This document shows, in pieces, positions 42,809-52,878 of a stretch of 64,000 bases of DNA; positions within the stretch are counted from its first letter, which is position 1, and the number at the start of each line of letters is the position of its first letter. The DNA lies in the NCBI RefSeq assembly GCF_004295645.1, contig NZ_CP034752.1:1612001-1676000 (forward strand), read 5' to 3'. The position numbers were made by a program, and so were the translations under genes. The stretch is from Limnobaculum zhutongyuii. Its GTDB lineage: Bacteria; Pseudomonadota; Gammaproteobacteria; Enterobacterales; Enterobacteriaceae. The notes under the pieces were generated by a model that searched no databases, was not told the origin of the DNA, and saw nothing but the letters and a program-made list of their open reading frames with translations.

Positions 42809-43386
42809 TGTTTTATTGACCATAAAGAATTTATTTGAAGTTCATCACAAAAAAATAATGTATATGCTAGCTAATTCAACTGAAATAATTGTTAAAGAAG
42901 AAATTAAAACGCATTAATTTCTTAATTTATCCTCTATTAAAAACCAAAATAAATGATAATTAATAATTAGAGTTATTATTTTATAATAAAACTCTATTGA
43001 TTAAAAAATACACTTCATTACATTCTCTTTCTGATATTTTAATTTTTATTTTTTATATAAATCAACAAATTAATATAATGCCAACACAATACCTGTCAAC
43101 CTTGACAGGTATCTAGTTAGTGTTCTTTTTGATATAAAAAAGAACAAATTCAATTAATGAATTGAATGTTTTTTATACTAATAAGTTCAATTTAATCTTT
43201 ATGTGGATATAACGTTATTCGCAAAAGTGAATATAACTTTTATCAATAACCAATAGACGGAACCACGGTTATCGACCATGAGGCAGAACCTCATCCGAGC
43301 GCTCGGATATTTCAGGTAGTTGATACACAAGGAAATAGGGAACGTAGTTGTGGTGTTTTTTACCAATAAGGATCAGGACTAAAACT
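42809..43386 (+). promoter_or_regulatory. T6SS upstream region with serial inverted repeats
   Basis: This 578-bp AT-rich region has no credible gene. It contains five dyads: 43089-43112 (ATACCTGTCAA/TTGACAGGTAT, two-base centre), 43122-43145 (GTTCTTTTT/AAAAAGAAC), 43148-43167 (ATTCAATT/AATTGAAT), 43278-43294 (ATGAGG/CCTCAT) and 43293-43308 (perfect 16-bp palindrome ATCCGAGC/GCTCGGAT). The first is long enough for a dimeric repressor; the last two may form a leader hairpin. No clear sigma-54 or sigma-70 promoter was found. Confidence 0.6.
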
Positions 43387-43899
43387 ATGGCTGACAGCTT
43401 TCAAAACGAAGTTCCCGCAGCGCGCGTAAATATAAAACTGGATCTTCATACCGGTGGCGCACAGAAAAAAGTTGAGTTACCACTGAAGTTATTAGTAATG
43501 GGAGACTACAGTCACGGTCAGGAAAATCGACCTATTGCTGAAAGAGAAAAAATCTCCATCAATAAAAATAACTTTAACGCCGTATTAGCGGATTTAAATC
43601 CTAAAGCCAAACTCACCATTAAGAATACCCTCGCCGGTGATGATTCTGAAACTAACGTATCGTTAAGCTTTAAAGATATGAAAGATTTTGAACCGGAGCA
43701 GGTAGCAAAACAAATTCCTGCATTACGTTCATTACTCGCTATGCGTAATTTATTACGCGACCTGAAATCCAACCTGCTGGATAACGCCACTTTCCGCCTG
43801 GAACTGGAACGTATTTTAAAAGATGAGCAACTATCGGACGAACTGCGCGCTGAATTAGCGGCAATTGGTTCTTTGCCAAACGGCGCTGATTCTCAGTAA
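43387..43899 (+). CDS. tssB: T6SS contractile sheath small subunit TssB
   Basis: This 170-residue protein (VipA/ImpB family) pairs with TssC to build the contractile sheath. Family features seen are the N-terminal VNIKLDLHTGGAQKKVELP, the LLVMGDYS strand and the FEPEQVAKQIPALRSLLAMR helix. ATG 43387 is chosen over a longer frame from 43348 because it gives the standard N-terminus. It opens the secretion operon. Confidence 0.95.
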   Translation: MADSFQNEVPAARVNIKLDLHTGGAQKKVELPLKLLVMGDYSHGQENRPIAEREKISINKNNFNAVLADLNPKAKLTIKNTLAGDDSETNVSLSFKDMKDFEPEQVAKQIPALRSLLAMRNLLRDLKSNLLDNATFRLELERILKDEQLSDELRAELAAIGSLPNGADSQ

Positions 43900-43936
43900 T
43901 CATTCTTCTTTGATACGTATTTTATAAGGATTGTCT

Positions 43937-45475
43937 ATGTCTACCTCTACACAAGGTTCCAGTTCTAAAACTGCCAGCACTGTAGTGAAAGATGCCAGCA
44001 GCGTCTATCAGTCTCTGTTTGATAAAATTAATCTCACTCCGGTTGCTCAATTTGACGATATCGTTAAGTTTCAGGATAACGATGCGCTGGCGGAAGCCTC
44101 TGCTGATGAACGTGTCACTATGGCGGTTAACGTATTTCTGAATATGGTTCAGCAATCGGCGCAAAAAGTGGATAAGCTGGATAAGAGCCTGCTGGATTTC
44201 CATATCAGCCAAATCGACAAACAGTTGAGCGAGCAGTTAGATGCCGTGATGCATCATCCCGAATTTCAATCTATCGAGTCGGCATGGCGCGGCTTAAAGT
44301 TCCTGGTTGACCGTACTGACTTCCGTCGCAATGTCAGAATCGAAGTGCTGGATGCTTCAAAAGAAGCACTGCAGCAAGATTTCGAAGATGCACCAGAAAC
44401 CATTCAAACCGGCTTTTATCGTCATACCTATATTCAGGAATATGACACCCCAGGCGGTGAGCCAATTGGCGTAACCATTTCTAACTTTGAGTTTGATCGT
44501 GGTCCGCAGGATATCGCATTACTGCGTAATATCTCTAAAGTGGCGGCAGCGGCACACATGCCGTTTATTGCCTCTGTTGGCCCGGCTTTCTTTGGTAAGA
44601 ACAACATGGAAGAAGTGGCAGCAATTAAAGATATTGCTAACTACTTCGATCGTGCTGAATACACCAAGTGGAAAAGCTTCCGCGATACCGATGATTCCCG
44701 CTATGTGGGTTTAACCCTGCCGCGCGTATTGGCGCGTCTGCCATATGGTCCGGATACGGTACCGGTGCGTAACTTCAACTATACCGAAGAGGTAAAAGGA
44801 CCGGATCACGACCGTTATCTGTGGACCAATGCCTCATTTGCTTTTGCTGCCAATATGGTGAAAAGCTTTGTGCGTAACGGTTGGTGTGTTCAGGTTCGTG
44901 GCCCGCAGGCTGGCGGTTTAGTTGACGATCTGCCAATTCATTTGTACGACCTGGGAACTGGCAATCAGGTTAAGATCCCAACGGAAGTTCTGATCCCGGA
45001 AACCCGTGAGTTTGAATTTGCTAACCTGGGCTTTATCCCACTGTCATTCTATAAAAACCGTGACTATGCGTGCTTCTTCTCTGCTAACTCAGCCCAGAAA
45101 CCAGCGCTGTATGACACCAAAGAAGCCACTGCGAACAGCCGAATCAATGCCCGTTTACCGTACATTTTCCTGCTGTCACGTATTGCTCATTACCTGAAAG
45201 TGATTCAGCGCGAGAACATTGGTGCGACTAAAGATCGTCGTGTGCTGGAGCTGGAGCTGAATGCCTGGATCAATAATCTGGTCACCGAAATGACCGATCC
45301 AAGCGATGAAGTTCAGGCGTCACATCCGCTGCGTCAGGCAAAAGTTATCGTAGAAGATATTGACGATAACCCGGGCTTCTTCCGGGTGAAAACATTCCTT
45401 ATTCCTCACTTCCAGATTGAAGGCATGGACATCAATTTATCGATGGTTTCTCAAATGCCAAAGGCCAAGGCTTAA
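43937..45475 (+). CDS. tssC: T6SS contractile sheath large subunit TssC
   Basis: This 512-residue protein (VipB/ImpC/EvpB family) has family blocks ESAWRGLKFLVDRT, PFIASVGPAFFG and ARLPYGPDTVPVRNFNY. The C-terminal region with KVIVEDIDDNPGFFRVK makes the handshake strands with TssB. ATG 43937 has AAGGA six bases before it; the TTG at 43931 is directly against that site. It is translated just after tssB. Confidence 0.96.
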   Translation: MSTSTQGSSSKTASTVVKDASSVYQSLFDKINLTPVAQFDDIVKFQDNDALAEASADERVTMAVNVFLNMVQQSAQKVDKLDKSLLDFHISQIDKQLSEQLDAVMHHPEFQSIESAWRGLKFLVDRTDFRRNVRIEVLDASKEALQQDFEDAPETIQTGFYRHTYIQEYDTPGGEPIGVTISNFEFDRGPQDIALLRNISKVAAAAHMPFIASVGPAFFGKNNMEEVAAIKDIANYFDRAEYTKWKSFRDTDDSRYVGLTLPRVLARLPYGPDTVPVRNFNYTEEVKGPDHDRYLWTNASFAFAANMVKSFVRNGWCVQVRGPQAGGLVDDLPIHLYDLGTGNQVKIPTEVLIPETREFEFANLGFIPLSFYKNRDYACFFSANSAQKPALYDTKEATANSRINARLPYIFLLSRIAHYLKVIQRENIGATKDRRVLELELNAWINNLVTEMTDPSDEVQASHPLRQAKVIVEDIDDNPGFFRVKTFLIPHFQIEGMDINLSMVSQMPKAKA

Positions 45476-45496
45476 TCTTATCCGGAGTTTGAAATA

Positions 45497-46849
45497 ATGA
45501 AGATCCACCGCCCGTTATGGAGCGAAGGTGCGTTTTTGTCGCCGGAACAATTCCAGCAACAAAGTCGATGGGAAGCGTTTAGTAACGACCAGATTGCCAG
45601 GCTCTGCCTGGCTAATCCCTGGGGCGTTCAGCGCGTGGCATTTGACGCTCAGGCTTTGACATTGAATAAACTCAATGCCGAAAGTTTAAGCGTGCGTTTT
45701 CCCGATGGCAGTTGGATAGATACCGACGTCTCTGATGCGTTACCTCCGGCCCGTGACCTGAAACAAAGCATTCCGGCCGACCGTAATGAAGTGACGGTTC
45801 TGTTGGGGTTGCCGCTGTTACACGCTAACGGTGGAAACTGCCATCAGGAAGGCAACTACTCGGAGCGACCGTTACGCTACCGGCAGGAATGGATAGAAAT
45901 TCAGGACTTGTTTGGTCAGGGGAATGAATCCATTGCCGTTGAGCGCTATGCGCTGACGCTGCTGTTCGATTTCGAAGAGCAGGGGGATTATCTTACCTGT
46001 CCACTGGTTCGCCTGAAACGCGATGCTAACGGCCTGTTTGCCATTGAACCGGCTTTCTTACCTCCGCTACTGAGTTTAACCGCCAGCAATGGCGTGCTGA
46101 CTCAACAGCTGGATATGTTATGCACTCAGGTGCAGTCGAAACGCCAGCGCCTGATGGGAATGCGTCGTGAGCGTAATCAGCAAATGGCGGAATTTGCCGT
46201 CGCTGATGTGTCTCTGTTCTGGTTGCTTAACGCGCTGAACAGCCATGAACCGTTGCTTAAATTCTTACAGCAATATCCGGTGACCCATCCGGAGCAGCTC
46301 TATCAGCAACTGGTTTCGCTGGCTGGTGCCTTATTGACGTTCTCTCTGGAGCATGACGTTGAGGCGATCCCGTCTTATCAGCATAACCAGTTAAATATGG
46401 TGTTTCCGCCGCTGTTTAAGCTGATTGGTCAACTGTTAGAAGCCAGCCTGCCATCCAGAGTGATTGCTATCGATCTGGTTCACAGCAGTGGTACCCGCTG
46501 GTCCGGTCGCTTACAGGATAGCCGTTTGACGGAAGATACCGACTTCTATCTGTCAGTACGTTCATCACTGCCTGCCCATCAACTGCTGGAACTGATGCCG
46601 GTGCTGTGCAAAGTAGGTTCGCCGGATGATGTGAACCAAATCATTAACTCGGCGCTGTCCGGCGTTCCACTTAAAGCATTAAGTCATGTACCGGCAGCTA
46701 TTCCGCTGCGTCTGGATAATCAGTATTTCGCTCTGGACTTAACCCATCCGGCCGCGCAGAGCATGCTGGCAGCACGTTGCTGCGAGTTTTATGTTCCGCG
46801 TTCACTGCCGGACGTTTCTCTGGAACTGTTTGCGGTACTTAAATCATGA
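45497..46849 (+). CDS. tssK: T6SS baseplate subunit TssK
   Basis: This 450-residue protein (ImpJ/VasE family) links the baseplate to the membrane complex. The N-terminal RPLWSEGAFLSPEQFQQQ is the characteristic start. The shell, neck and C-terminal head domains are inferred from length. Its stop overlaps the tssL start by four bases (ATGA), the usual coupling of these two partners. Confidence 0.94.
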   Translation: MKIHRPLWSEGAFLSPEQFQQQSRWEAFSNDQIARLCLANPWGVQRVAFDAQALTLNKLNAESLSVRFPDGSWIDTDVSDALPPARDLKQSIPADRNEVTVLLGLPLLHANGGNCHQEGNYSERPLRYRQEWIEIQDLFGQGNESIAVERYALTLLFDFEEQGDYLTCPLVRLKRDANGLFAIEPAFLPPLLSLTASNGVLTQQLDMLCTQVQSKRQRLMGMRRERNQQMAEFAVADVSLFWLLNALNSHEPLLKFLQQYPVTHPEQLYQQLVSLAGALLTFSLEHDVEAIPSYQHNQLNMVFPPLFKLIGQLLEASLPSRVIAIDLVHSSGTRWSGRLQDSRLTEDTDFYLSVRSSLPAHQLLELMPVLCKVGSPDDVNQIINSALSGVPLKALSHVPAAIPLRLDNQYFALDLTHPAAQSMLAARCCEFYVPRSLPDVSLELFAVLKS

Positions 46850-47505
46850 GCCAAAACCTGAAAAATCTCTCCATTGATGAACTGCTGCGTGATATCGCTC
46901 TGACGGTCGTGCATTTACGTGCGGGCTCAGTGGTGGAACATGGGGAAGCGCTATACAAACGTTGCGTGGAGCAAATCAACCAACTGCGTAAACGCTTAAC
47001 CGAAATGCAATGTGGCACGGATGTCGTTAACGATATCAGCTATGCCGCCTGCGCTCTGCTGGATGAAACCGTGCTGTTACGCAATAACGACGAAGGTTAC
47101 GACGTTTGGCAGGGCACGCCATTGCAGGTCACTTTCTTTAAAACTTATCAGGCCGGTGACGAACTGTTTGAGCGTATCCGTCAGCGTATTCGCCATCCGG
47201 AAGGGGCTCAATTGGTACTGGCTTGTTATGACCGCATCTTAGGGTTGGGTTTTCAGGGGCGCTATTTATCGCAACCACAGACGGAAAGAGAACAGCTGGT
47301 GATGGCGGTACGGGATCTGCTGCCTGAATCCTCAGCAAGTAAAAACGTATCGATGATTAACGCGGTGCAAGGGAAAGGTGGCTTCTGGCGGAACTCTTCA
47401 CTGCTGTTCTGGACCGGTATTTCAGTCATGGCAGTCATTTTACTGTACATGCTGTTACGTCAGCATCTGGACAGCACGCTGGTTCAGCTATTACAGGGTG
47501 CATAA
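46846..47505 (+). CDS. tssL: T6SS membrane-complex protein TssL (DotU family)
   Basis: This 219-residue protein has a cytoplasmic helical DotU/IcmH domain (about 1-175) and one C-terminal span (about 181-203) that fixes it in the inner membrane. Typical segments are YAACALLDETVL and FFKTYQAGDELFERI. No OmpA domain is fused to it; a separate OmpA-domain protein follows about 200 bp later, which supplies peptidoglycan anchoring. Confidence 0.93.
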   Translation: MSQNLKNLSIDELLRDIALTVVHLRAGSVVEHGEALYKRCVEQINQLRKRLTEMQCGTDVVNDISYAACALLDETVLLRNNDEGYDVWQGTPLQVTFFKTYQAGDELFERIRQRIRHPEGAQLVLACYDRILGLGFQGRYLSQPQTEREQLVMAVRDLLPESSASKNVSMINAVQGKGGFWRNSSLLFWTGISVMAVILLYMLLRQHLDSTLVQLLQGA

Positions 47506-47704
47506 CAACTTTCGATCCGGGCCTGTGACGGCAACCGGTATGAAAAATAATGCAATTAATCAGGCGTTTTACAGGAGAGAAAAACTTACACAGCAATAGG
47601 GAAAGTCCCTGAGGTATTGACTTTAAGGCGTGTGGATAGCTTAGCGTCATACCCGGGTTGTCACCTTATCGATGGGGTAAGGGATCCTGCACAACGATAC
47701 GGCA

Positions 47705-49459
47705 TTGCAAAATCGACGTGGGATTGAAATTAAGGATGTGAATGTGGGTGATTACCCTTGGCGAGTGCAGCTGCTGTATGCCACCTGTCTCTGTCTGGCT
47801 CTGCTGCTGTTCTTCCTACCTTTGCCAACTGGCTGGGTAGTTATAGGTTGTGTGCTGACGCTATTGGTCAGCGGATATAAAGGGTGGCGCACCTTACGGT
47901 ATACCAGACAGGTTAAACATGTATCACCTTATCTGGATGCGCTGGACAGACAACTGGAAGCATTGCCGGAACGCCTGAGGCGCCGGTTACCGGTGATATT
48001 AGTCACCGGCGATGCCACCACCCGTTACTTTGCTGAACAAGAGGATCGGCAGGTAGCAATAAGCGGTAAGAGTATCTGGATTGCAGTACCGGATATGTCG
48101 GAGCTCTCTCTGACGGCAGATGCCCTGAGTGGTCGCTGGCCCGAGATGGCAGGAAGGATAGGGGTGTTGTTTACCCTGACACCTGAACGTTATATCAACA
48201 GCCAGTCCCTGACGGGATATCTGCAAACGTTTCGCCAGTCATGGGCGGATGCCAGTAAGACCAGCGGCTATAAGCTACCGGGATACCTGGCCGTCAATGT
48301 CCGACTGGGCGATGAAGCATCAGAATCAGCTCCCTGGTTCTGGTGGAATAAACAGAGTTCGGAAATACGCATTTTAGATGACTGCCACATGCCGCTAAAC
48401 CAGTGGTGTCAGCAGGGAGAGCAGCAACATCAATATCAGCGTCAGCATCTGGCGGTGATGTTGAAAACCTTACAACAGTGGCTGGATGAGCAGGTTATTC
48501 AGGTACTAAGCGATACACAACAGCCGGTTCCCCAGTGGATCCCGGGGGCGGTAGCGTGCCTGAACGTTAGTCTGCCGGTTGAAAATGAAAACGTCTGGCA
48601 GCGTTATTTAGCCGACGTTACCACTTTATCGCTGCCAGCGGCCTCAACGGCGAATCAGTCAATTCCTCTGCCTGAACGGTTAGTGGAAGACATGCCGGTG
48701 TTCTGTCAGCTACCGGCAAAGAAACGGGCACTTTGTCATGCAGTGATGTTGACGGCCTTATTTGCGGCGGTTGCATTGTGTGCATCGGCTTATAACAACC
48801 GCCAGTTGCTGCAACATATCGCCGGGGATCTGCATGCTTACAAGCAGATTGCCATGGATAGCTATGACGAGAAGTTAACCAGCCTGAAGGTGCTGAAAAC
48901 CGATCGGCAACTGTTGGATAAGTATTACCGGGAAGGCGAGCCAGAACGGCTGGGCGTAGGGTTGTATACCGCAGGGCGTTTAATCATGCCGCTGGATGTG
49001 GCGATTAAAAATTATCAGCCGCCGCCACCTCCGCCACCGCCTCCACCACCAGAGGAAGCACCGAAGCTGGTGCGGCTGGACAGTATGTCACTGTTTGATA
49101 CCGGAAAAGCACAGCTAAAAACCGGTTCAACCAAAATTCTTGTAGACGCTTTAATCAACATTAAAGCCAAGCCGGGATGGCTGATTCTGATTGCGGGCCA
49201 TACCGATGTCACAGGAAATCCAGAAAATAATCAGAAGCTGTCACTGGCCAGAGCGGAATCGGTCCGCGACTGGATGATAGAAACCAGTGATATCGAGAAA
49301 ACCTGTTTCGCCATTCAGGGGTACGGGGCAACTCAACCCATTGCTGACAATGAGACAGCAGAAGGAAGAGCGGCTAACCGCCGGGTGGAAATCAGTTTGG
49401 TGCCAGAAGCTTCGGCGTGTCAGCCACAAGCCGGGCATCAGATATCTCAACAAAACTAA
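47705..49459 (+). CDS. T6SS-associated OmpA-domain protein (TagL-like)
   Basis: This protein of up to 584 residues has two N-terminal spans (about 25-60), a large middle domain, another span (about 347-367), a run of 11 prolines (439-449) and a C-terminal OmpA peptidoglycan-binding domain (about 460-570, with LILIAGHTDVTG and GRAANRRVEIS). The start is uncertain: TTG 47705 has no good ribosome site, while GTG 47744 has AAGGAT six bases upstream. Next to tssL, it probably anchors the membrane complex to the cell wall. The middle domain is not a recognised family to me. Confidence 0.85.
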   Translation: MQNRRGIEIKDVNVGDYPWRVQLLYATCLCLALLLFFLPLPTGWVVIGCVLTLLVSGYKGWRTLRYTRQVKHVSPYLDALDRQLEALPERLRRRLPVILVTGDATTRYFAEQEDRQVAISGKSIWIAVPDMSELSLTADALSGRWPEMAGRIGVLFTLTPERYINSQSLTGYLQTFRQSWADASKTSGYKLPGYLAVNVRLGDEASESAPWFWWNKQSSEIRILDDCHMPLNQWCQQGEQQHQYQRQHLAVMLKTLQQWLDEQVIQVLSDTQQPVPQWIPGAVACLNVSLPVENENVWQRYLADVTTLSLPAASTANQSIPLPERLVEDMPVFCQLPAKKRALCHAVMLTALFAAVALCASAYNNRQLLQHIAGDLHAYKQIAMDSYDEKLTSLKVLKTDRQLLDKYYREGEPERLGVGLYTAGRLIMPLDVAIKNYQPPPPPPPPPPPEEAPKLVRLDSMSLFDTGKAQLKTGSTKILVDALINIKAKPGWLILIAGHTDVTGNPENNQKLSLARAESVRDWMIETSDIEKTCFAIQGYGATQPIADNETAEGRAANRRVEISLVPEASACQPQAGHQISQQN

Positions 49460-49469
49460 GGAGAGAGTA

Positions 49470-49958
49470 ATGGCAATTCCTGCATATCTGTTTGTTAAAG
49501 ATGATGGTGGTGCAGACATCAAGGGTTCGGTGACGGTTCAAGGACGTGAAGGCAGTATTGAACTGGTTGAGTTTGACCATAAGGTTCATATTCCAACTGA
49601 TGGTAATACCGGCAAATTAACCGGTACTCGCGTACATGCACCTTTAACTTTCGTTAAAGAAGTGGATTCTTCATCCCCTTATTTATACAAAGCGGTGACC
49701 ACCGGTCAGACCCTGAAGTCGGCTGAAATCAAATGGTTCCGTATTGATGATTCCGGTCAGGAAGTTGAGTACTTCAACACCCTGATGGACAGCGTGAAAG
49801 TGGTTTCTATTAAGCCAATCATGCACAACATCAAAGATCCAAGCAAAGAGCGTTACAACCACCTGGAAGAAGTGGAAGTGCGTTATGAAAAAATCACGTG
49901 GACTTATAAAGATGGCAACATCATCCACGCGGACAGCTGGAACGAAGGCCGCGGCTAA
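49470..49958 (+). CDS. tssD: T6SS inner-tube protein Hcp (TssD)
   Basis: This 162-residue Hcp family protein forms hexameric rings that stack into the tube propelled by the sheath. The start MAIPAYLFVKDDGG and strands with IELVEFDHKV and ITWTYKDGNI are characteristic. AAGGAGAGAGTA precedes the ATG at 49470 at ideal distance. Frames beginning further upstream run through the end of the OmpA gene and are not used. Confidence 0.97.
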   Translation: MAIPAYLFVKDDGGADIKGSVTVQGREGSIELVEFDHKVHIPTDGNTGKLTGTRVHAPLTFVKEVDSSSPYLYKAVTTGQTLKSAEIKWFRIDDSGQEVEYFNTLMDSVKVVSIKPIMHNIKDPSKERYNHLEEVEVRYEKITWTYKDGNIIHADSWNEGRG

Positions 49959-50117
49959 ATCCCCGTCGTCCTTGAAACAGTGGCGGCGTTAGCTGCGTTC
50001 ACTTGCTGCCTTGCCACGGTTCCAATGACTTAGGGTATTCGCACCATCATGCACCGGAGGATTTCTGCCGGTGCATCTATCTCCAATATAAAATCATGTT
50101 GTGCCAGGGAGCAGCCA

Positions 50118-52874
50118 ATGATCACCGATCCTTCCGTACTATTACGTCGATTAAACCCCTATTGCGCCAGAGCATTAGAAGCTGCCGCCAGCCTGTGTCA
50201 GACGCGGGCTCATCCAGAAATTACTTTAGAGCATTGGTTGTTGAAATTGCTGGAGCAAGGGTGCGGCGATATGACGGTGATCGCACGTCGTTATGAGCTG
50301 GATTTGGACGGCGTATGGCAGGCACTGCTGGGTCAACTGGAAGCCTTACCCCATACGGTACAGCAAAAGCCGGTATTGTCTGGCGTAGTACAAGAGTTAT
50401 TAAAATCAGCCTGGCTTATCGCCTCGCTGGAAAATCAATCAGATTCCGTGCGTTCAGCCCATATTCTTCAGGCGCTGATCGACAATCCTCAATGGCTGAA
50501 AGCGCGTGACGCCTGGCCATTGCTCAGCGTTTCTCAGGTTCAGCTTCAGCGTTTATTACCCATTCTGGACGAGCTTTCTGATGAGAGCCCTGAACGGGTT
50601 AACGCACCGGTTTACGATAGCGTTGAATCCGTCGGTGCAGATATCGCTCCTGTGGCACCGACTACCGGCTCGTTAAATAAAACCGCGGCGGCACCGGCGC
50701 AGCACACCGCATTAGACCGTTTCACCATCAATCTGACCGCCAGAGCAAAAGAACAAAAAATCGATCCGGTCTTTGGTCGTGATGTGGAAATTCGTCAGAT
50801 GGTAGATATCTTATCCCGCCGTCGTAAAAACAACCCAATTCTGGTCGGTGAGCCCGGCGTAGGGAAAACGGCGTTGGTTGAAGGTTTGGCCTTGCGTATT
50901 GCCGAAGGTAACGTTCCGGACAGTTTAAAGCCAGTCAATATTCACACGCTGGACTTAGGCCTGCTTCAGGCAGGAGCCGGTGTAAAAGGTGAGTTTGAAC
51001 AGCGATTAAAAAATGTGATTGAAGCGGTACAACAATCACCCACGCCTATTCTGCTGTTTATTGATGAAGCCCATACTATTATCGGCGCGGGTAATCAGGC
51101 GGGGGGAGCCGATGCGGCTAACCTGCTAAAACCTGCACTGGCCCGGGGGGAGTTGCGCACCATTGCCGCCACCACCTGGTCTGAATACAAACAGTATTTT
51201 GAACGTGATGCGGCGCTGGAGCGTCGTTTTCAGATGGTAAAAGTGGATGAGCCGGATGATGAAACCTCGGCATTAATGTTGCGAGGCCTTAAGTCTCGTT
51301 ATGCCCAGCACCATGGGGTGCATATTTTAGATGAAGCGGTTCGTACCGCGGTTTCACTGTCGCGCCGTTATATCACGGGCCGTCAGTTACCGGACAAAGC
51401 GGTGGACCTGTTGGATACTGCTTCAGCCCGGGTGCGCATGGGATTAGATACTATTCCGGAAGAGATCACCCTGTTAGAAGCACAGCTTTCCGCACTGGAG
51501 TATGAGTACATTGCCCTGAGTGAAGACTGGGAACTGGGGGAAGCGATCCCTGAATCCCGGCTGGATGAAATTAAAACTGAACAGCAAGGGCTGATTCAGA
51601 AAATTGAGCAGCGTACCGTACAGTTTACTCGTGAAAAGCAAATTATTGAGCAGCTGATCGAATTGCGTTCCTGGCTGAATCAGTCGGACCTACCGCAGAC
51701 ACCGCAGGAGATCGCCGAGCAGATTAATCAGCTTCAGCAACAGCTCTATAACGTGCAGGATTCGGTACCGCTGTTATCGCTGGATGTTGATAGCCGCACG
51801 GTTGCCAGCGTTATCGCTGACTGGACCGGTGTTCCGTTAGAAAGCCTGATGAAAGATGAGCAAAGCAACCTGTTGATGTTAGAAAACGAACTGGCAGAAC
51901 GGGTTATTGGACAGGATGAAGCGCTGATATCGCTGGCGCAACGCCTGCGGGCAGCGAAAACTGGCCTGACGCCGGAACAGGGACCATTAGGGGTATTTTT
52001 GCTGGTGGGCCCATCAGGTATTGGCAAAACTGAAAGTGCGCTGGCGTTGGCAGATATTTTGTTTGGCGGCGAACGCTCGCTGATTACCATCAATATGTCT
52101 GAATATCAGGAAGCCCATACGGTTTCTCAACTTAAAGGTTCACCTCCGGGTTATGTGGGTTACGGTCAGGGTGGCGTACTGACTGAAGCGGTGCGCCGTC
52201 GCCCTTACAGTGTGGTTCTGCTGGATGAGGTGGAAAAAGCCCATCGTGACGTGATCAATGTGTTTTATCAGGTATTTGACCGTGGCTTTATGCGCGACGG
52301 TGAAGGGCGTGAAATTGACTTTCGCAATACCGTCATTCTGATGACCGCTAACCTTGGCAGCGACTACATGATGGCGCTGCTGGAAGAACAGCCGCAGGCG
52401 ACTACCGCCATGTTGCATGAAGTGATCCATCCTATTCTGCGTGACCACTTCCAACCGGCCTTGCTGGCCCGTTTCCAGACCGTGATTTACCGTCCGCTGG
52501 GCGCGGAAGCGTTAAGAAAAATTGTCGCGATAAAAATGGGCAAAGTGGCGGAAAGATTACAGCGTCACTACGGCATTGAATTCAGGGTTGAAGAGAGTCT
52601 GTTTGACGAGCTGGTGAGCGCCTGTTTGTTACCAGACAGTGGAGCCCGCAATATCGACAGCCTGTTGAACCAGCAAATCCTGCCGGTCTTGTCACAAACT
52701 CTGCTGCAAATGCAGTCACAGCAGAAAAAAGCCAAAGCGCTGGCCTTAGGTTACAACGAGCAGGAAGGCATCACGCTGGATATTATTGAACAGGGTACCG
52801 TTGAAGTCTCAAGTACACATTCTGCACCGGAAGCAGAGATAACCATGGGCGTTTCTGAGTCAGAAAAGGAGTAA
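50118..52874 (+). CDS. tssH: T6SS sheath-recycling ATPase ClpV (TssH)
   Basis: This 918-residue Clp/Hsp100 AAA+ ATPase has the N-terminal Clp_N domain (1-150), the first ATPase with Walker A GEPGVGKT (244-251), a shortened middle coiled coil (about 455-560), the second ATPase with Walker A GPSGIGKT (631-638) and Walker B VVLLDEVE. It disassembles contracted TssBC sheath. ATG 50118 with GGGAGC upstream gives the normal N-terminus. Confidence 0.96.
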   Translation: MITDPSVLLRRLNPYCARALEAAASLCQTRAHPEITLEHWLLKLLEQGCGDMTVIARRYELDLDGVWQALLGQLEALPHTVQQKPVLSGVVQELLKSAWLIASLENQSDSVRSAHILQALIDNPQWLKARDAWPLLSVSQVQLQRLLPILDELSDESPERVNAPVYDSVESVGADIAPVAPTTGSLNKTAAAPAQHTALDRFTINLTARAKEQKIDPVFGRDVEIRQMVDILSRRRKNNPILVGEPGVGKTALVEGLALRIAEGNVPDSLKPVNIHTLDLGLLQAGAGVKGEFEQRLKNVIEAVQQSPTPILLFIDEAHTIIGAGNQAGGADAANLLKPALARGELRTIAATTWSEYKQYFERDAALERRFQMVKVDEPDDETSALMLRGLKSRYAQHHGVHILDEAVRTAVSLSRRYITGRQLPDKAVDLLDTASARVRMGLDTIPEEITLLEAQLSALEYEYIALSEDWELGEAIPESRLDEIKTEQQGLIQKIEQRTVQFTREKQIIEQLIELRSWLNQSDLPQTPQEIAEQINQLQQQLYNVQDSVPLLSLDVDSRTVASVIADWTGVPLESLMKDEQSNLLMLENELAERVIGQDEALISLAQRLRAAKTGLTPEQGPLGVFLLVGPSGIGKTESALALADILFGGERSLITINMSEYQEAHTVSQLKGSPPGYVGYGQGGVLTEAVRRRPYSVVLLDEVEKAHRDVINVFYQVFDRGFMRDGEGREIDFRNTVILMTANLGSDYMMALLEEQPQATTAMLHEVIHPILRDHFQPALLARFQTVIYRPLGAEALRKIVAIKMGKVAERLQRHYGIEFRVEESLFDELVSACLLPDSGARNIDSLLNQQILPVLSQTLLQMQSQQKKAKALALGYNEQEGITLDIIEQGTVEVSSTHSAPEAEITMGVSESEKE

Positions 52875-52878
52875 CTGA

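Noticed and set aside
49015..49212. Gly-rich minus-strand open frame
   Set aside because: It is the complement of the polyproline codons of the OmpA-domain gene.
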